Shown: one piece after another, positions 1-5,947 of the stretch
How positions within the stretch are numbered: the first letter of the stretch is position 1
Layout of the letters: every line of letters begins with the position of its first letter
Source: Clostridioides sp.
Lineage (GTDB): Bacteria > Bacillota > Clostridia > Peptostreptococcales > Peptostreptococcaceae
Assembly: GCA_031272305.1 (NCBI GenBank)
Contig: JAISUA010000254.1
Span: 1 to 7,924 of the forward strand
Direction of reading: 5' to 3'
Length of the DNA stretch: 7,924 nt
The notes under the pieces: model-generated
What the model was told of the DNA's origin: nothing
Seen by the model: only the letters and a program-made list of their open reading frames with translations
Databases searched by the model: none
Position numbers and translations under genes: made by a program

Positions 1-22
1 CCTTAAAATTAGCATTAAAAAA

Positions 23-28
23 TATAAT
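23..28 (+). promoter_or_regulatory. Possible -10 element (TATAAT) upstream of the VanW-family gene
   Basis: A perfect TATAAT hexamer lies 45 bases before the ATG at 73. A matching -35 would fall at the very edge of the window; the first bases (CCTTAA) are a poor match, so the upstream half cannot be judged. Perfect TATAAT hexamers are common by chance in DNA this AT-rich. Confidence 0.3.
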
Positions 29-72
29 AGTATGTAGGAAAAAAAGATAAGTAACTAGGACGAGGTGAAGAT

Positions 73-1332
73 ATGAGTGATAACTCAAAGGCAGAAAAAA
101 TTCAGAAAAAAATAAATAGCAAATTTTTATTAAAACTTTTTGCGATTATAGTAGTGGTATTTTGTATAATGATTTTTTGTTTCAATAAATTTTTCTTATA
201 CAATGGAAAAATTGCAAGAAACATTACTATAGAATCAGTAGAGGTTACAAATTTAACTAAGAGTGAAGCGAGAAAATTGATTGATTCAAAATTCAAGCCT
301 CAACAATTGAACATGTCTTATGACAACAAAGATTATGTAGTTGAACCAAGTGATATTGATTTGAAGTATGATATATCAGGTGCTGTGACTCAAGCTTATG
401 ATCTTACAAGAAAAGGTAACTACATAGAAGATGTAAAAATATATTTAGGGACACTTTTTAAGGGTAAAAACATTGAAATTGCAAAAAGTTTCGATGAAGC
501 TAAGTTGAGCAACAAAGTTACAGAGATATCAGACAGCATAAATGTAAAAATGGAAAATGCAAAAGTAGTAATAGATGGTGGAATCACATATAAAGATCCT
601 ATTGTAGGTAAAGAATTTGATGTAGCAGAAAATAAGGAATCTATATACAAAATGATTAAAAATATGGATAAGAAAACTTTAAATCTAAAAGTGAATCTTG
701 TACAACCTGAGATAACTTTGCAACAAGTTCAAGCAGTAAATTCAACTTTAGGCTCTTATACTACTTATTATGGTTCAAGTCCAGATGGAAGACGATATAA
801 TGTAGGTCTTGCAGCTAGAAAAGCAAGTGATATTTTGCTTATGCCTGGAGAAGAATTTTCTTACAACAAATATACTGGACCAAGTAATAAAGCAAATGGA
901 TATAAGAATGCTCCTGTTATAGTTTATGGTGCTATTAAGCAAGCTCCTGGAGGAGGAGTGTGTCAAACTTCTTCTACTATGTACAATGCAGCCTTATTTG
1001 CAGGTATGGAGATAACAGAAGTCAATAATCATACTGCAGCATCTACTTATGTTCCGAAGGGAAGAGATGCTACTGTAAGTGATGGTGGTCTTAACTTAAG
1101 ATTCAAAAATCCATACAATCATCCTATATATATAAAAAATTATGCAGATGGAAGCAATGTAACATCTATTATTTATGGAAGTTCAGAAGACAAACAAAAA
1201 GTCAGTATAGAGGTTAAATATAGTGGTGGTGTTTATAGAACTTATAGAAAATATTTGGATGACAAAGGCAATGTAACTAAGAAAGAATTTATTTCTGCAG
1301 CAGAATATAAAAAATTGAAAACTAATAACTAA
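73..1332 (+). CDS. VanW family protein, membrane-anchored, with putative peptidoglycan-binding domain
   Basis: A 419-residue protein with a short basic cytoplasmic N-terminus, one membrane segment at about residues 22-43 and a long extracytoplasmic part, so it should be anchored outside the membrane. Residues about 50-220 look like the PG_binding_4 type region that often precedes VanW domains; that part is assigned by position and style. Residues about 222-365 are the VanW domain, recognised by GGGVCQ (residues 293-298, Cys297) followed by NNHTAASTYVP, GRDATVS and a LRFKNPYNHPIYIKNY block. A charged tail of about 50 residues follows. VanW proteins have no proven biochemical role; the name comes from one class of vancomycin resistance cluster, but nothing here (no ligase, VanH or VanX) suggests resistance. 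The start is ATG with AGGTGA at 63-68, four bases upstream. The family call is firm and the function is unknown. Confidence 0.93.
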   Translation: MSDNSKAEKIQKKINSKFLLKLFAIIVVVFCIMIFCFNKFFLYNGKIARNITIESVEVTNLTKSEARKLIDSKFKPQQLNMSYDNKDYVVEPSDIDLKYDISGAVTQAYDLTRKGNYIEDVKIYLGTLFKGKNIEIAKSFDEAKLSNKVTEISDSINVKMENAKVVIDGGITYKDPIVGKEFDVAENKESIYKMIKNMDKKTLNLKVNLVQPEITLQQVQAVNSTLGSYTTYYGSSPDGRRYNVGLAARKASDILLMPGEEFSYNKYTGPSNKANGYKNAPVIVYGAIKQAPGGGVCQTSSTMYNAALFAGMEITEVNNHTAASTYVPKGRDATVSDGGLNLRFKNPYNHPIYIKNYADGSNVTSIIYGSSEDKQKVSIEVKYSGGVYRTYRKYLDDKGNVTKKEFISAAEYKKLKTNN

Positions 1333-1354
1333 AGATTAAGTAAGTAGTGTAAAA

Positions 1355-1371
1355 TATTGACACTGTCAATA
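1355..1371. promoter_or_regulatory. Perfect 8-1-8 inverted repeat, candidate operator
   Basis: TATTGACA, one C, then TGTCAATA is a perfect 17-base dyad between the VanW and pseudokinase genes. It contains the consensus -35 hexamer TTGACA (1357-1362), so a protein bound here would compete with RNA polymerase. As RNA it could form a 7-bp stem with an ACT loop, but no T-run follows, so it is not an intrinsic terminator. I do not recognise the cognate regulator. Confidence 0.5.
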
Positions 1372-1384
1372 AGTATGCGAAAAT
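1357..1384 (+). promoter_or_regulatory. Candidate promoter of the pseudokinase gene
   Basis: TTGACA at 1357-1362 is a perfect -35. After a 16-base spacer comes GAAAAT (1379-1384), a 4/6 match to the -10, preceded by TG at 1376-1377 in the extended -10 position. Transcription would begin around 1390, giving about 40 bases of leader. The weak -10 is the doubtful part; support comes from the same layout upstream of the channel gene. Confidence 0.45.
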
Positions 1385-1429
1385 CACACAAATATAAAAT
1401 AGATTCACAGATTGAGAAGGTGAGTTATC

Positions 1430-2371
1430 TTGTTGATAATTGACAAAAAATATATTTTAGAAAATGAGAGTTGTCTTGTTGAAAATAGACTATACACAGC
1501 TAAACATATAGAAACTAACGAAAGAGTATATATAAAAGTATTTGAAAAAAATAAATATATTTGTGATGGATTTTTACCTAATCTTATAGATCAGAAAAGT
1601 TTTATAAATAGTCTTGGTTCAAGAAGTATTCTAAAATTACTAGATGTAGGAATAGATTTTATAAATGTAGTTGTAGATAAGTCACAAATATTGAATATCA
1701 ATAAAAGAACAAATTATGATATGTTTCATGATCAAAATATTATGAAAGGAATAAATCATAAAGAAAAGAATAAGATAGTATTTTATCTTGTTTATGAATA
1801 TTTTGAAGGTGTAAATCTAGATATTCTAAATAAGAAGAAAAGAATCAGCTATCAAAATGTTATAAAGATACTTCTAAGTGTGCTTAAAATTTTACAAGTA
1901 CTGCATTTACAAGGCTATTATCATGGAAGTTTGAAGACCAATTCTATATTAGTCGATAAAAACTGCAATGTAAAAATATGCGATTTTGGAATAACAGTTT
2001 CAAATAATGGTTCAAATACAAGAAGTTATGGAAATATATATTATATGTCTGCATCTCAAATTTGCATTGATTACAGTGATAAAGAAAGTGATTTTTTTGC
2101 AATTGGAGAAATATTATTTGAACTGATTTTCAGGATGTATCCATTTGGAAGATGTGATGACGAAAACAGACTGCTTAGAAGAATTGATAGAGGAATCAAT
2201 TGGAATAAGTTAGAGTATAGATATTTTAGCAATATAGATAATGATTCTGAAAAGAATAAGAAATGGTTTGAGTTATATGAGATTTCGAAAAAACTATTAG
2301 AAAGAGGAAGTAGTGATAGATACAAGTATGCAAAAGATGTAATCATAGATTTGATGAACATAATATATTAA
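1430..2371 (+). CDS. Stand-alone Hanks-type Ser/Thr kinase homologue, predicted pseudokinase
   Basis: A 313-residue protein covering one kinase fold with no membrane segment, PASTA or other extra domain, so it is likely cytosolic. Kinase landmarks in order are: VYIKVFE with the beta-3 lysine (Lys36), hinge-like LVYEYFEGVNL (about 120-130), the catalytic-loop position HGSLKTNSIL (165-174), ICDFGI (DFG at 185-187), a SASQ block where SPEQ/APE is usual, SDFFAIGEILFELI (helix F) and MYPFG. Compared with HRDLKPENIL, the catalytic Asp is Ser167 and the Mg-binding Asn is Ser172; there is no glycine-rich loop, no clear helix-C Glu and no APE Glu. DFG and Lys36 remain, so nucleotide binding is possible but phosphotransfer unlikely. 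An insert of about 30 residues (85-115) sits before the hinge. The start is TTG 1430, six bases after AGGTGA (1418-1423); a second TTG at 1433 is possible. A terminator follows directly. Confidence 0.85.
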   Translation: MLIIDKKYILENESCLVENRLYTAKHIETNERVYIKVFEKNKYICDGFLPNLIDQKSFINSLGSRSILKLLDVGIDFINVVVDKSQILNINKRTNYDMFHDQNIMKGINHKEKNKIVFYLVYEYFEGVNLDILNKKKRISYQNVIKILLSVLKILQVLHLQGYYHGSLKTNSILVDKNCNVKICDFGITVSNNGSNTRSYGNIYYMSASQICIDYSDKESDFFAIGEILFELIFRMYPFGRCDDENRLLRRIDRGINWNKLEYRYFSNIDNDSEKNKKWFELYEISKKLLERGSSDRYKYAKDVIIDLMNIIY

Positions 2372-2374
2372 TTT

Positions 2375-2401
2375 AAGACTGTTTTTTAACAGTCTTTTTT
2401 T
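2375..2401 (+). terminator. Intrinsic terminator after the pseudokinase gene
   Basis: AAGACTGTT (2375-2383) pairs over nine bases with AACAGTCTT (2388-2396) around a TTTT loop, and the T-run extends to 2401. It starts three bases after the stop codon, so most transcripts of this gene should end here and the channel gene needs its own promoter. Confidence 0.92.
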
Positions 2402-2440
2402 ATTGAAATAAAAAAAAAGAAATAGGATATATTAAAAATA

Positions 2441-2468
2441 TTGGCATTATCAAAGTTAAGAATAAAAT
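2441..2468 (+). promoter_or_regulatory. Candidate promoter of the channel gene
   Basis: TTGGCA (2441-2446, 5/6) and TAAAAT (2463-2468, 5/6) are separated by 16 bases. A promoter is needed here because a strong terminator lies just upstream. Transcription would begin near 2475, leaving a leader of only about 15 bases ahead of the proposed start. TTGAAA (2403-2408) with TATATT (2428-2433) is a weaker alternative because its spacing is 19. The region around the -35 resembles the one upstream of the pseudokinase gene. Confidence 0.5.
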
Positions 2469-2479
2469 TTGACGTTTAG

Positions 2480-2485
2480 AGGTGA
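2480..2485 (+). promoter_or_regulatory. Ribosome binding site that decides the channel gene start
   Basis: AGGTGA at 2480-2485 contains the GTG at 2482 that would otherwise be called as start; that GTG has no site of its own upstream. The in-frame codon at the normal distance (five bases) is CTG at 2491, the same geometry as AGGTGA-to-start in the three other left-hand genes (four to six bases). Confidence 0.6.
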
Positions 2486-2490
2486 TTTAT

Positions 2491-3543
2491 CTGATATGTA
2501 AGTGGAATTCAAAATCATGTGATACGTATTGCTACAGATGTGTAAATGATGATTATTGCATATATCATAAATTTAATAAGAGTGAAGAAGAAAATGAAAC
2601 TATGTTCAACAGGATTGCATATCATAAATTTACGGATTTTAGAGGCTTTGTTTTTGAAAGAGAATTTGAAGGAAAAAATTTGCTCAATTTTGAGTATAAA
2701 AATATAGATTTCAGTGAAGCTATTTTCAGAGAGAATGCAAATTTTTCGGATATGAAAATAACAGGAAATATTAAATTTGATAATGTAGTATTTGAAAAAG
2801 GTGTTTCATTTGAAGATTCTGTATTTGAGGCAGATTGCTCTTTTGTTGGCACTGAATTTTCAGCGAAACATATGGATGATAGAATATTTCAAGGTGTAAT
2901 TTTCAAAGGGCAGGATTTAATAATAAAAAACGCAAACAATTTCCCGAGAATGGAGTATCTTTTGCTTAGCGATTATTCGAAAATAGTTTTTGAAAATGTA
3001 AACTATCCTAAAAAATATTATGATATTGGAAAAATAAATTATAGAATAGCAAGAAATCAATCTATGAAGATTGGAGATTACGAAAGAATAGGTGACTACT
3101 ATTATAACGAGAGGGAATATAATAGTAAATTGATGAAAGAAAGTGACTTTGCAAATAGGAACGAGTATCTAGGAGAGAGATTTTTTGATATTATGGCTAA
3201 GTATACTACAGGATATGGTGAAAAACCTTGGAATATACTTATTATAAATATTACAATTATAAGTTTGTTTGCATTTTTTTATTTGTTTATGGGAATAAAA
3301 TCACAAGATAATCAAATGGTTAGTATAAATATTTTAAATATTGGAAGATACGGTTTTTTTGATGTGTTAAATAGATATTTTCATCTATGGTACTATAGTT
3401 TAGTTACTTTTTTTACTGTTGGATATGGTGATATGACTTCTACAACGGCGATAGGTAAAATTTTTTCGTGCGTAGAAGTATTTCTTGGTGTGACTATGGG
3501 TGCAATTTGGACTTCTATAATAATGAAACGGATGCTTAGATAA
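2491..3543 (+). CDS. Pentapeptide-repeat protein fused to a two-TM potassium-type ion channel
   Basis: About 350 residues (353 if counted from GTG 2482, the numbering used here). The first 30 residues carry a Cys/His cluster (Cys6, 13, 17, 20, 26, His29) that could bind a metal. Residues about 54-160 are irregular pentapeptide repeats with Phe or Leu every fifth position (DFRGFVF, NFSDMKI, KFDNVVF, SFEDSVF, SFVGTEF), expected to form a right-handed quadrilateral beta-helix. A linker rich in Tyr and charged residues (about 175-248) leads to TM1 (about 251-272), a pore loop with the K+ filter TVGYGD (312-317) and TM2 (about 325-350), ending in a short basic tail. Architecture and filter indicate a Kir/KcsA-like pore with a cytosolic N-terminal sensor; ligand and gating are unknown. 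The start is placed at CTG 2491 by the ribosome binding site, but GTG 2482 cannot be excluded. It lies between its own candidate promoter and dacA. Confidence 0.88.
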   Translation: MICKWNSKSCDTYCYRCVNDDYCIYHKFNKSEEENETMFNRIAYHKFTDFRGFVFEREFEGKNLLNFEYKNIDFSEAIFRENANFSDMKITGNIKFDNVVFEKGVSFEDSVFEADCSFVGTEFSAKHMDDRIFQGVIFKGQDLIIKNANNFPRMEYLLLSDYSKIVFENVNYPKKYYDIGKINYRIARNQSMKIGDYERIGDYYYNEREYNSKLMKESDFANRNEYLGERFFDIMAKYTTGYGEKPWNILIINITIISLFAFFYLFMGIKSQDNQMVSINILNIGRYGFFDVLNRYFHLWYYSLVTFFTVGYGDMTSTTAIGKIFSCVEVFLGVTMGAIWTSIIMKRMLR

Positions 3544-3601
3544 AAAACAAAGTAATATTTTTTACTGAAAATGTTAAAAATAATTACAGATTGAAAATAA
3601 G

Positions 3602-3607
3602 AGGTGA
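3602..3607 (+). promoter_or_regulatory. Ribosome binding site that decides the carboxypeptidase start
   Basis: AGGTGA at 3602-3607 overlaps GTG 3604, which would give a longer reading. TTG at 3613 lies five bases downstream, the usual distance, so the protein should begin there and not at the GTG inside the site. Confidence 0.75.
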
Positions 3608-3612
3608 ATATT

Positions 3613-4878
3613 TTGAAAAATAATGATAATTATTATAGTACAAGTGCTAATTGTATTAGCAATATAAATAACTATATTACTAAAAACAGTTGCAAAGGTA
3701 TTAAAAAGATATTAGCGATATTTATGACGATATCGATGCTATTTACATTCAATATAGACGCATATGAAACAACAACTGAATACAATGATTCGTTTTCGAA
3801 AGCATCAATAATAATTGATCAAGAAACATCTAGAGTAATTTACGAAAAAAATGCAGATATGCAACTTCCACTAGCAAGTCTTAGCAAGATGATGACTTTT
3901 TTGATTGCAATTGAAGCAATAGAAAATGGAGAAGTGTCAAAAGATGATATTGTAAAAATTGATGAAGAGGCAGCAAAAGTAGCTGGTTCTACTTATAATT
4001 TGAAAGAAGGAGAGGAAGTTCCTCTGATTGAACTTATGAAAGGACTTATGATAGTTTCTGGAAATGATGCTTCAGTCGCAATTGCTAAACATATTAGTGG
4101 AACGCAAGAAAAGTTTGTAGAGCGAATGAACAATAGAACAAAGGAACTAGGACTTAAAAATACAAATTTTATAAATCCAAATGGACTTCCAATATATCAA
4201 AATGGAGATCAAATGACAATACCTTTAGAAAACAAATCAAGTGCTAGAGATATAGCTTTGCTAGGAAAATATATGATGGATAAGTATGAAACTCAAGTCA
4301 CAGATATTACTGATATGCAGACATATACTTACGACGAAAGAAATTTTTCTAAAAATAATACAAATTCACTTTTGTCAGCTATACCTGAGGTTGATGGAAT
4401 AAAGACAGGCTATACTGGAAATGCAGGTTATTGTTTATGTTTTTCTATGAAAATTGCAAAAAATGATAACAATGAAAAAGATAGAAGAGTAATAGGAGTA
4501 ACTCTTGGAGCTAATCACAAGAATAAAAGAATGCAAGCAGCTACTTCTATGCTAAATTACGCTAAAAACAATACAAAAACAGTAAAAGTTCAAGACAAAG
4601 ATGAGTTGATTGGTAAAAGATATTTGAAGGGAATATCAGAGTTAGAAGTAGAATTAGTCACAGATAGTGATTATTTTGTAACTTTGAAAAATGACGAAAA
4701 AGTAAATAGAATCATAAATCTTTCTGATATTAAGTATCCTATCAAAAAAGGTGAAAAAATAGGAAGTATTATTTATAAGACTGATAAAGGGGAAATGTTA
4801 GGAAGTAGTGATATAGTCAGTGGAGAAGAAGTAAAGACAAACGATATAGTTAGACTTATTCAACTGAGAATAAAATAA
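3613..4878 (+). CDS. dacA/dacF-like: D-alanyl-D-alanine carboxypeptidase, PBP5/DacF family
   Basis: A 421-residue penicillin-binding protein that should remove the terminal D-Ala from peptidoglycan stem peptides outside the membrane and so limit cross-linking. The three active-site motifs are all present: SxxK at Ser89-Lys92 (SLSK), SGN at 149-151 and KTG at 264-266. The catalytic domain (Peptidase_S11) covers about 60-295 and a PBP5_C-like beta domain about 325-410. The export signal is KGIKK followed by a hydrophobic stretch (about 33-46) and likely cleavage near IDA-YE; unusually, about 28 polar Asn/Ser/Tyr-rich residues precede it. The protein ends in DIVRLIQLRIK without the C-terminal amphipathic helix that normally tethers the family. 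The start is TTG with AGGTGA five bases upstream. I see no promoter or terminator in the 69 bases before it, so it may be transcribed with the channel gene. The exact paralogue (DacA, DacB, DacF) is uncertain. Confidence 0.93.
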   Translation: MKNNDNYYSTSANCISNINNYITKNSCKGIKKILAIFMTISMLFTFNIDAYETTTEYNDSFSKASIIIDQETSRVIYEKNADMQLPLASLSKMMTFLIAIEAIENGEVSKDDIVKIDEEAAKVAGSTYNLKEGEEVPLIELMKGLMIVSGNDASVAIAKHISGTQEKFVERMNNRTKELGLKNTNFINPNGLPIYQNGDQMTIPLENKSSARDIALLGKYMMDKYETQVTDITDMQTYTYDERNFSKNNTNSLLSAIPEVDGIKTGYTGNAGYCLCFSMKIAKNDNNEKDRRVIGVTLGANHKNKRMQAATSMLNYAKNNTKTVKVQDKDELIGKRYLKGISELEVELVTDSDYFVTLKNDEKVNRIINLSDIKYPIKKGEKIGSIIYKTDKGEMLGSSDIVSGEEVKTNDIVRLIQLRIK

Positions 4879-5004
4879 ATTTATATTGATTAAAGCAAAA
4901 ATAGAATAATTAGAAAAATAAGTATATAAATCTGTTAAACAATTTATGTTGATGAATAAATGTTGTAGATTGAAAAATAAATAAGTCAAATTTTATTTTA
5001 GTAA
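4879..5004. other. AT-rich intergenic stretch, no gene or terminator seen
   Basis: The 126 bases between the carboxypeptidase stop and the rpsB promoter hold no open frame with a ribosome binding site and no GC-containing hairpin with a T-run. Read-through from the carboxypeptidase gene toward rpsB is therefore possible. The stretch contains one copy of the YAGATTGAR motif (4966-4974). Confidence 0.6.
4963..4974 (+). repeat. 12-base exact repeat, copy 1 (TTGTAGATTGAA)
   Basis: TTGTAGATTGAA occurs here and again at 7052-7063, each time preceded by AATAAAT with zero or two extra bases. This copy is upstream of the rpsB promoter. Confidence 0.5.
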
Positions 5005-5033
5005 TTGAATTTTTTCGCCTAATGTGATATACT
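5005..5033 (+). promoter_or_regulatory. rpsB-tsf promoter, extended -10
   Basis: TTGAAT (5005-5010) and TATACT (5028-5033) are separated by 17 bases, with TGA directly before the -10 (extended TGn element). Transcription should start around 5040. This is the best-formed promoter in the window, as expected for a highly expressed ribosomal protein operon. Confidence 0.82.
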
Positions 5034-5039
5034 AACGAC

Positions 5040-5145
5040 GGTGAAAAAATAAATCACACACAGCATTGGGATTCTTAAAAGGTGCCATATTGGTTATTTA
5101 GGAAGTTGATCAAGCTGGAGGACATAAAAACCAGGAGGTATGCAA
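5040..5145 (+). promoter_or_regulatory. Structured 5' leader of rpsB, candidate S2 autoregulatory element
   Basis: The predicted leader is about 106 bases, long for a constitutive gene. TGGTTATTTA (5091-5100) pairs with TAAAAACCA (5125-5133) in nine base pairs with one bulged A; the 3' strand reaches the first base of the AGGAGG ribosome binding site (5133-5138). An alternative CTGG (5115-5118) with CCAG (5131-5134) also reaches that site. The loop holds the palindrome TTGATCAA (5106-5113) and a second GGAGG (5117-5121) with no start codon behind it. Leaders that let S2 repress its own mRNA are known in other bacteria; function here is inferred from position and structure only. Confidence 0.5.
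5133..5138 (+). promoter_or_regulatory. Ribosome binding site that decides the rpsB start
   Basis: AGGAGG at 5133-5138 leaves only one base before the ATG at 5140 but seven before the in-frame ATG at 5146, so the second ATG is the start. Confidence 0.9.
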
Positions 5146-5916
5146 ATGAGCGTAATATCAATGAAACAATTGTTAGAAGCAGGAGTTCACTTCGGTCATC
5201 AAACAAGAAGATGGAACCCTAAAATGGCGAAATTTATATTCACAGAAAGAAATGGAATATACATTATCGACTTACAAAAAACTGTTAGAAAAGTAGAAGA
5301 AGCTTACAAATTTATAAAAGAAGTTTCTGAAACAGGAAAACCAATACTTTTTGTAGGAACAAAAAAACAAGCACAAGATGCTATCAAAGATGAAGCACTT
5401 AGATGTGGAATGTTCTATGTAAACGAAAGATGGTTAGGTGGAATGCTTACAAACCACAAAACAATCAAAACTAGAATAAACAAATTAAGACAACTTGAAA
5501 AAATGGAAGAAGATGGAACATTTGCTGTTCTTCCAAAGAAAGAAGTTATAAAATTAAGAGCAGAAAAAGATAAGCTAGAAAAATTCTTAGGTGGAATTAA
5601 AGATATGCCTGAATTACCAGGAGCAATATTTGTAATTGACCCAAGAAAAGAAAATATAGCTATACAAGAAGCTCATAGACTAGGAATTCCAGTTGTAGGT
5701 ATAGTTGATACAAACTGTGATCCTGATGAATTAGATTATCCTATCCCAGGAAACGATGATGCTATAAGAGCTGTAAAATTAATAACATCAGCTATGGCAA
5801 CAGCAATCGTTGAAGGTAGACAAGGTTTCGAAGAAGTTGTTGCTGCTGAAGAAACAGAAAAAGCAGAAGAACAAGCTCAAGAAGAAGTTACTGAAATCGA
5901 AGCAGAACAAGAATAA
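5146..5916 (+). CDS. rpsB: 30S ribosomal protein S2
   Basis: A 256-residue S2 protein, which joins the 30S subunit late in assembly and sits between head and body on the solvent side. The family signature is plain from the start: MSVISMKQLLEAGVHFGHQTRRWNPKM, then FIFTERNGIYIIDLQKT, RWLGGMLTNHKTI, a central coiled-coil region (about residues 105-150, rich in Lys and Glu), GAIFVIDPRKENIAIQEA and VGIVDTNCDPDELDYPIPGNDDA. The last 30 or so residues form a Glu-rich acidic tail (EEVVAAEETEKAEEQ...), a variable extension found in many Firmicutes S2 proteins. The start is the second ATG, placed by the ribosome binding site. It is the first gene of an operon with tsf 31 bases downstream, and is preceded by a strong promoter and a structured leader. 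Confidence 0.99.
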   Translation: MSVISMKQLLEAGVHFGHQTRRWNPKMAKFIFTERNGIYIIDLQKTVRKVEEAYKFIKEVSETGKPILFVGTKKQAQDAIKDEALRCGMFYVNERWLGGMLTNHKTIKTRINKLRQLEKMEEDGTFAVLPKKEVIKLRAEKDKLEKFLGGIKDMPELPGAIFVIDPRKENIAIQEAHRLGIPVVGIVDTNCDPDELDYPIPGNDDAIRAVKLITSAMATAIVEGRQGFEEVVAAEETEKAEEQAQEEVTEIEAEQE

Positions 5917-5947
5917 TTAAGGATAAAATAATCAGGAGGGAACATAA

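Noticed and set aside
73..1332. VanW homology as a sign of vancomycin resistance
   Set aside because: VanW-domain proteins are widespread in Clostridia, and none of the resistance genes (vanH, a D-Ala-D-Lac ligase, vanX, vanRS) is present in the window.
1381..1390. AAATCACACA shared with 5051-5060
   Set aside because: A ten-base match in two AT-rich regions with no common position relative to a promoter or gene; most likely chance.
2482..2484. GTG as start of the channel gene
   Set aside because: It lies inside the AGGTGA ribosome binding site and has no site of its own; kept only as an alternative.
3551..3566. AGTAA/TTACT hairpin after the channel gene as a terminator
   Set aside because: Only five weak base pairs and no T-run after the stem; it would not stop transcription.
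4798..4989. Minus-strand open frame overlapping the carboxypeptidase end
   Set aside because: No ribosome binding site, low-complexity composition and complete antisense overlap with a real gene; the other minus-strand frames are rejected for the same reasons.
5140..5142. First ATG as rpsB start
   Set aside because: It is only one base from AGGAGG; the ATG at 5146 has proper spacing and gives the conserved MSVISMKQLL start.
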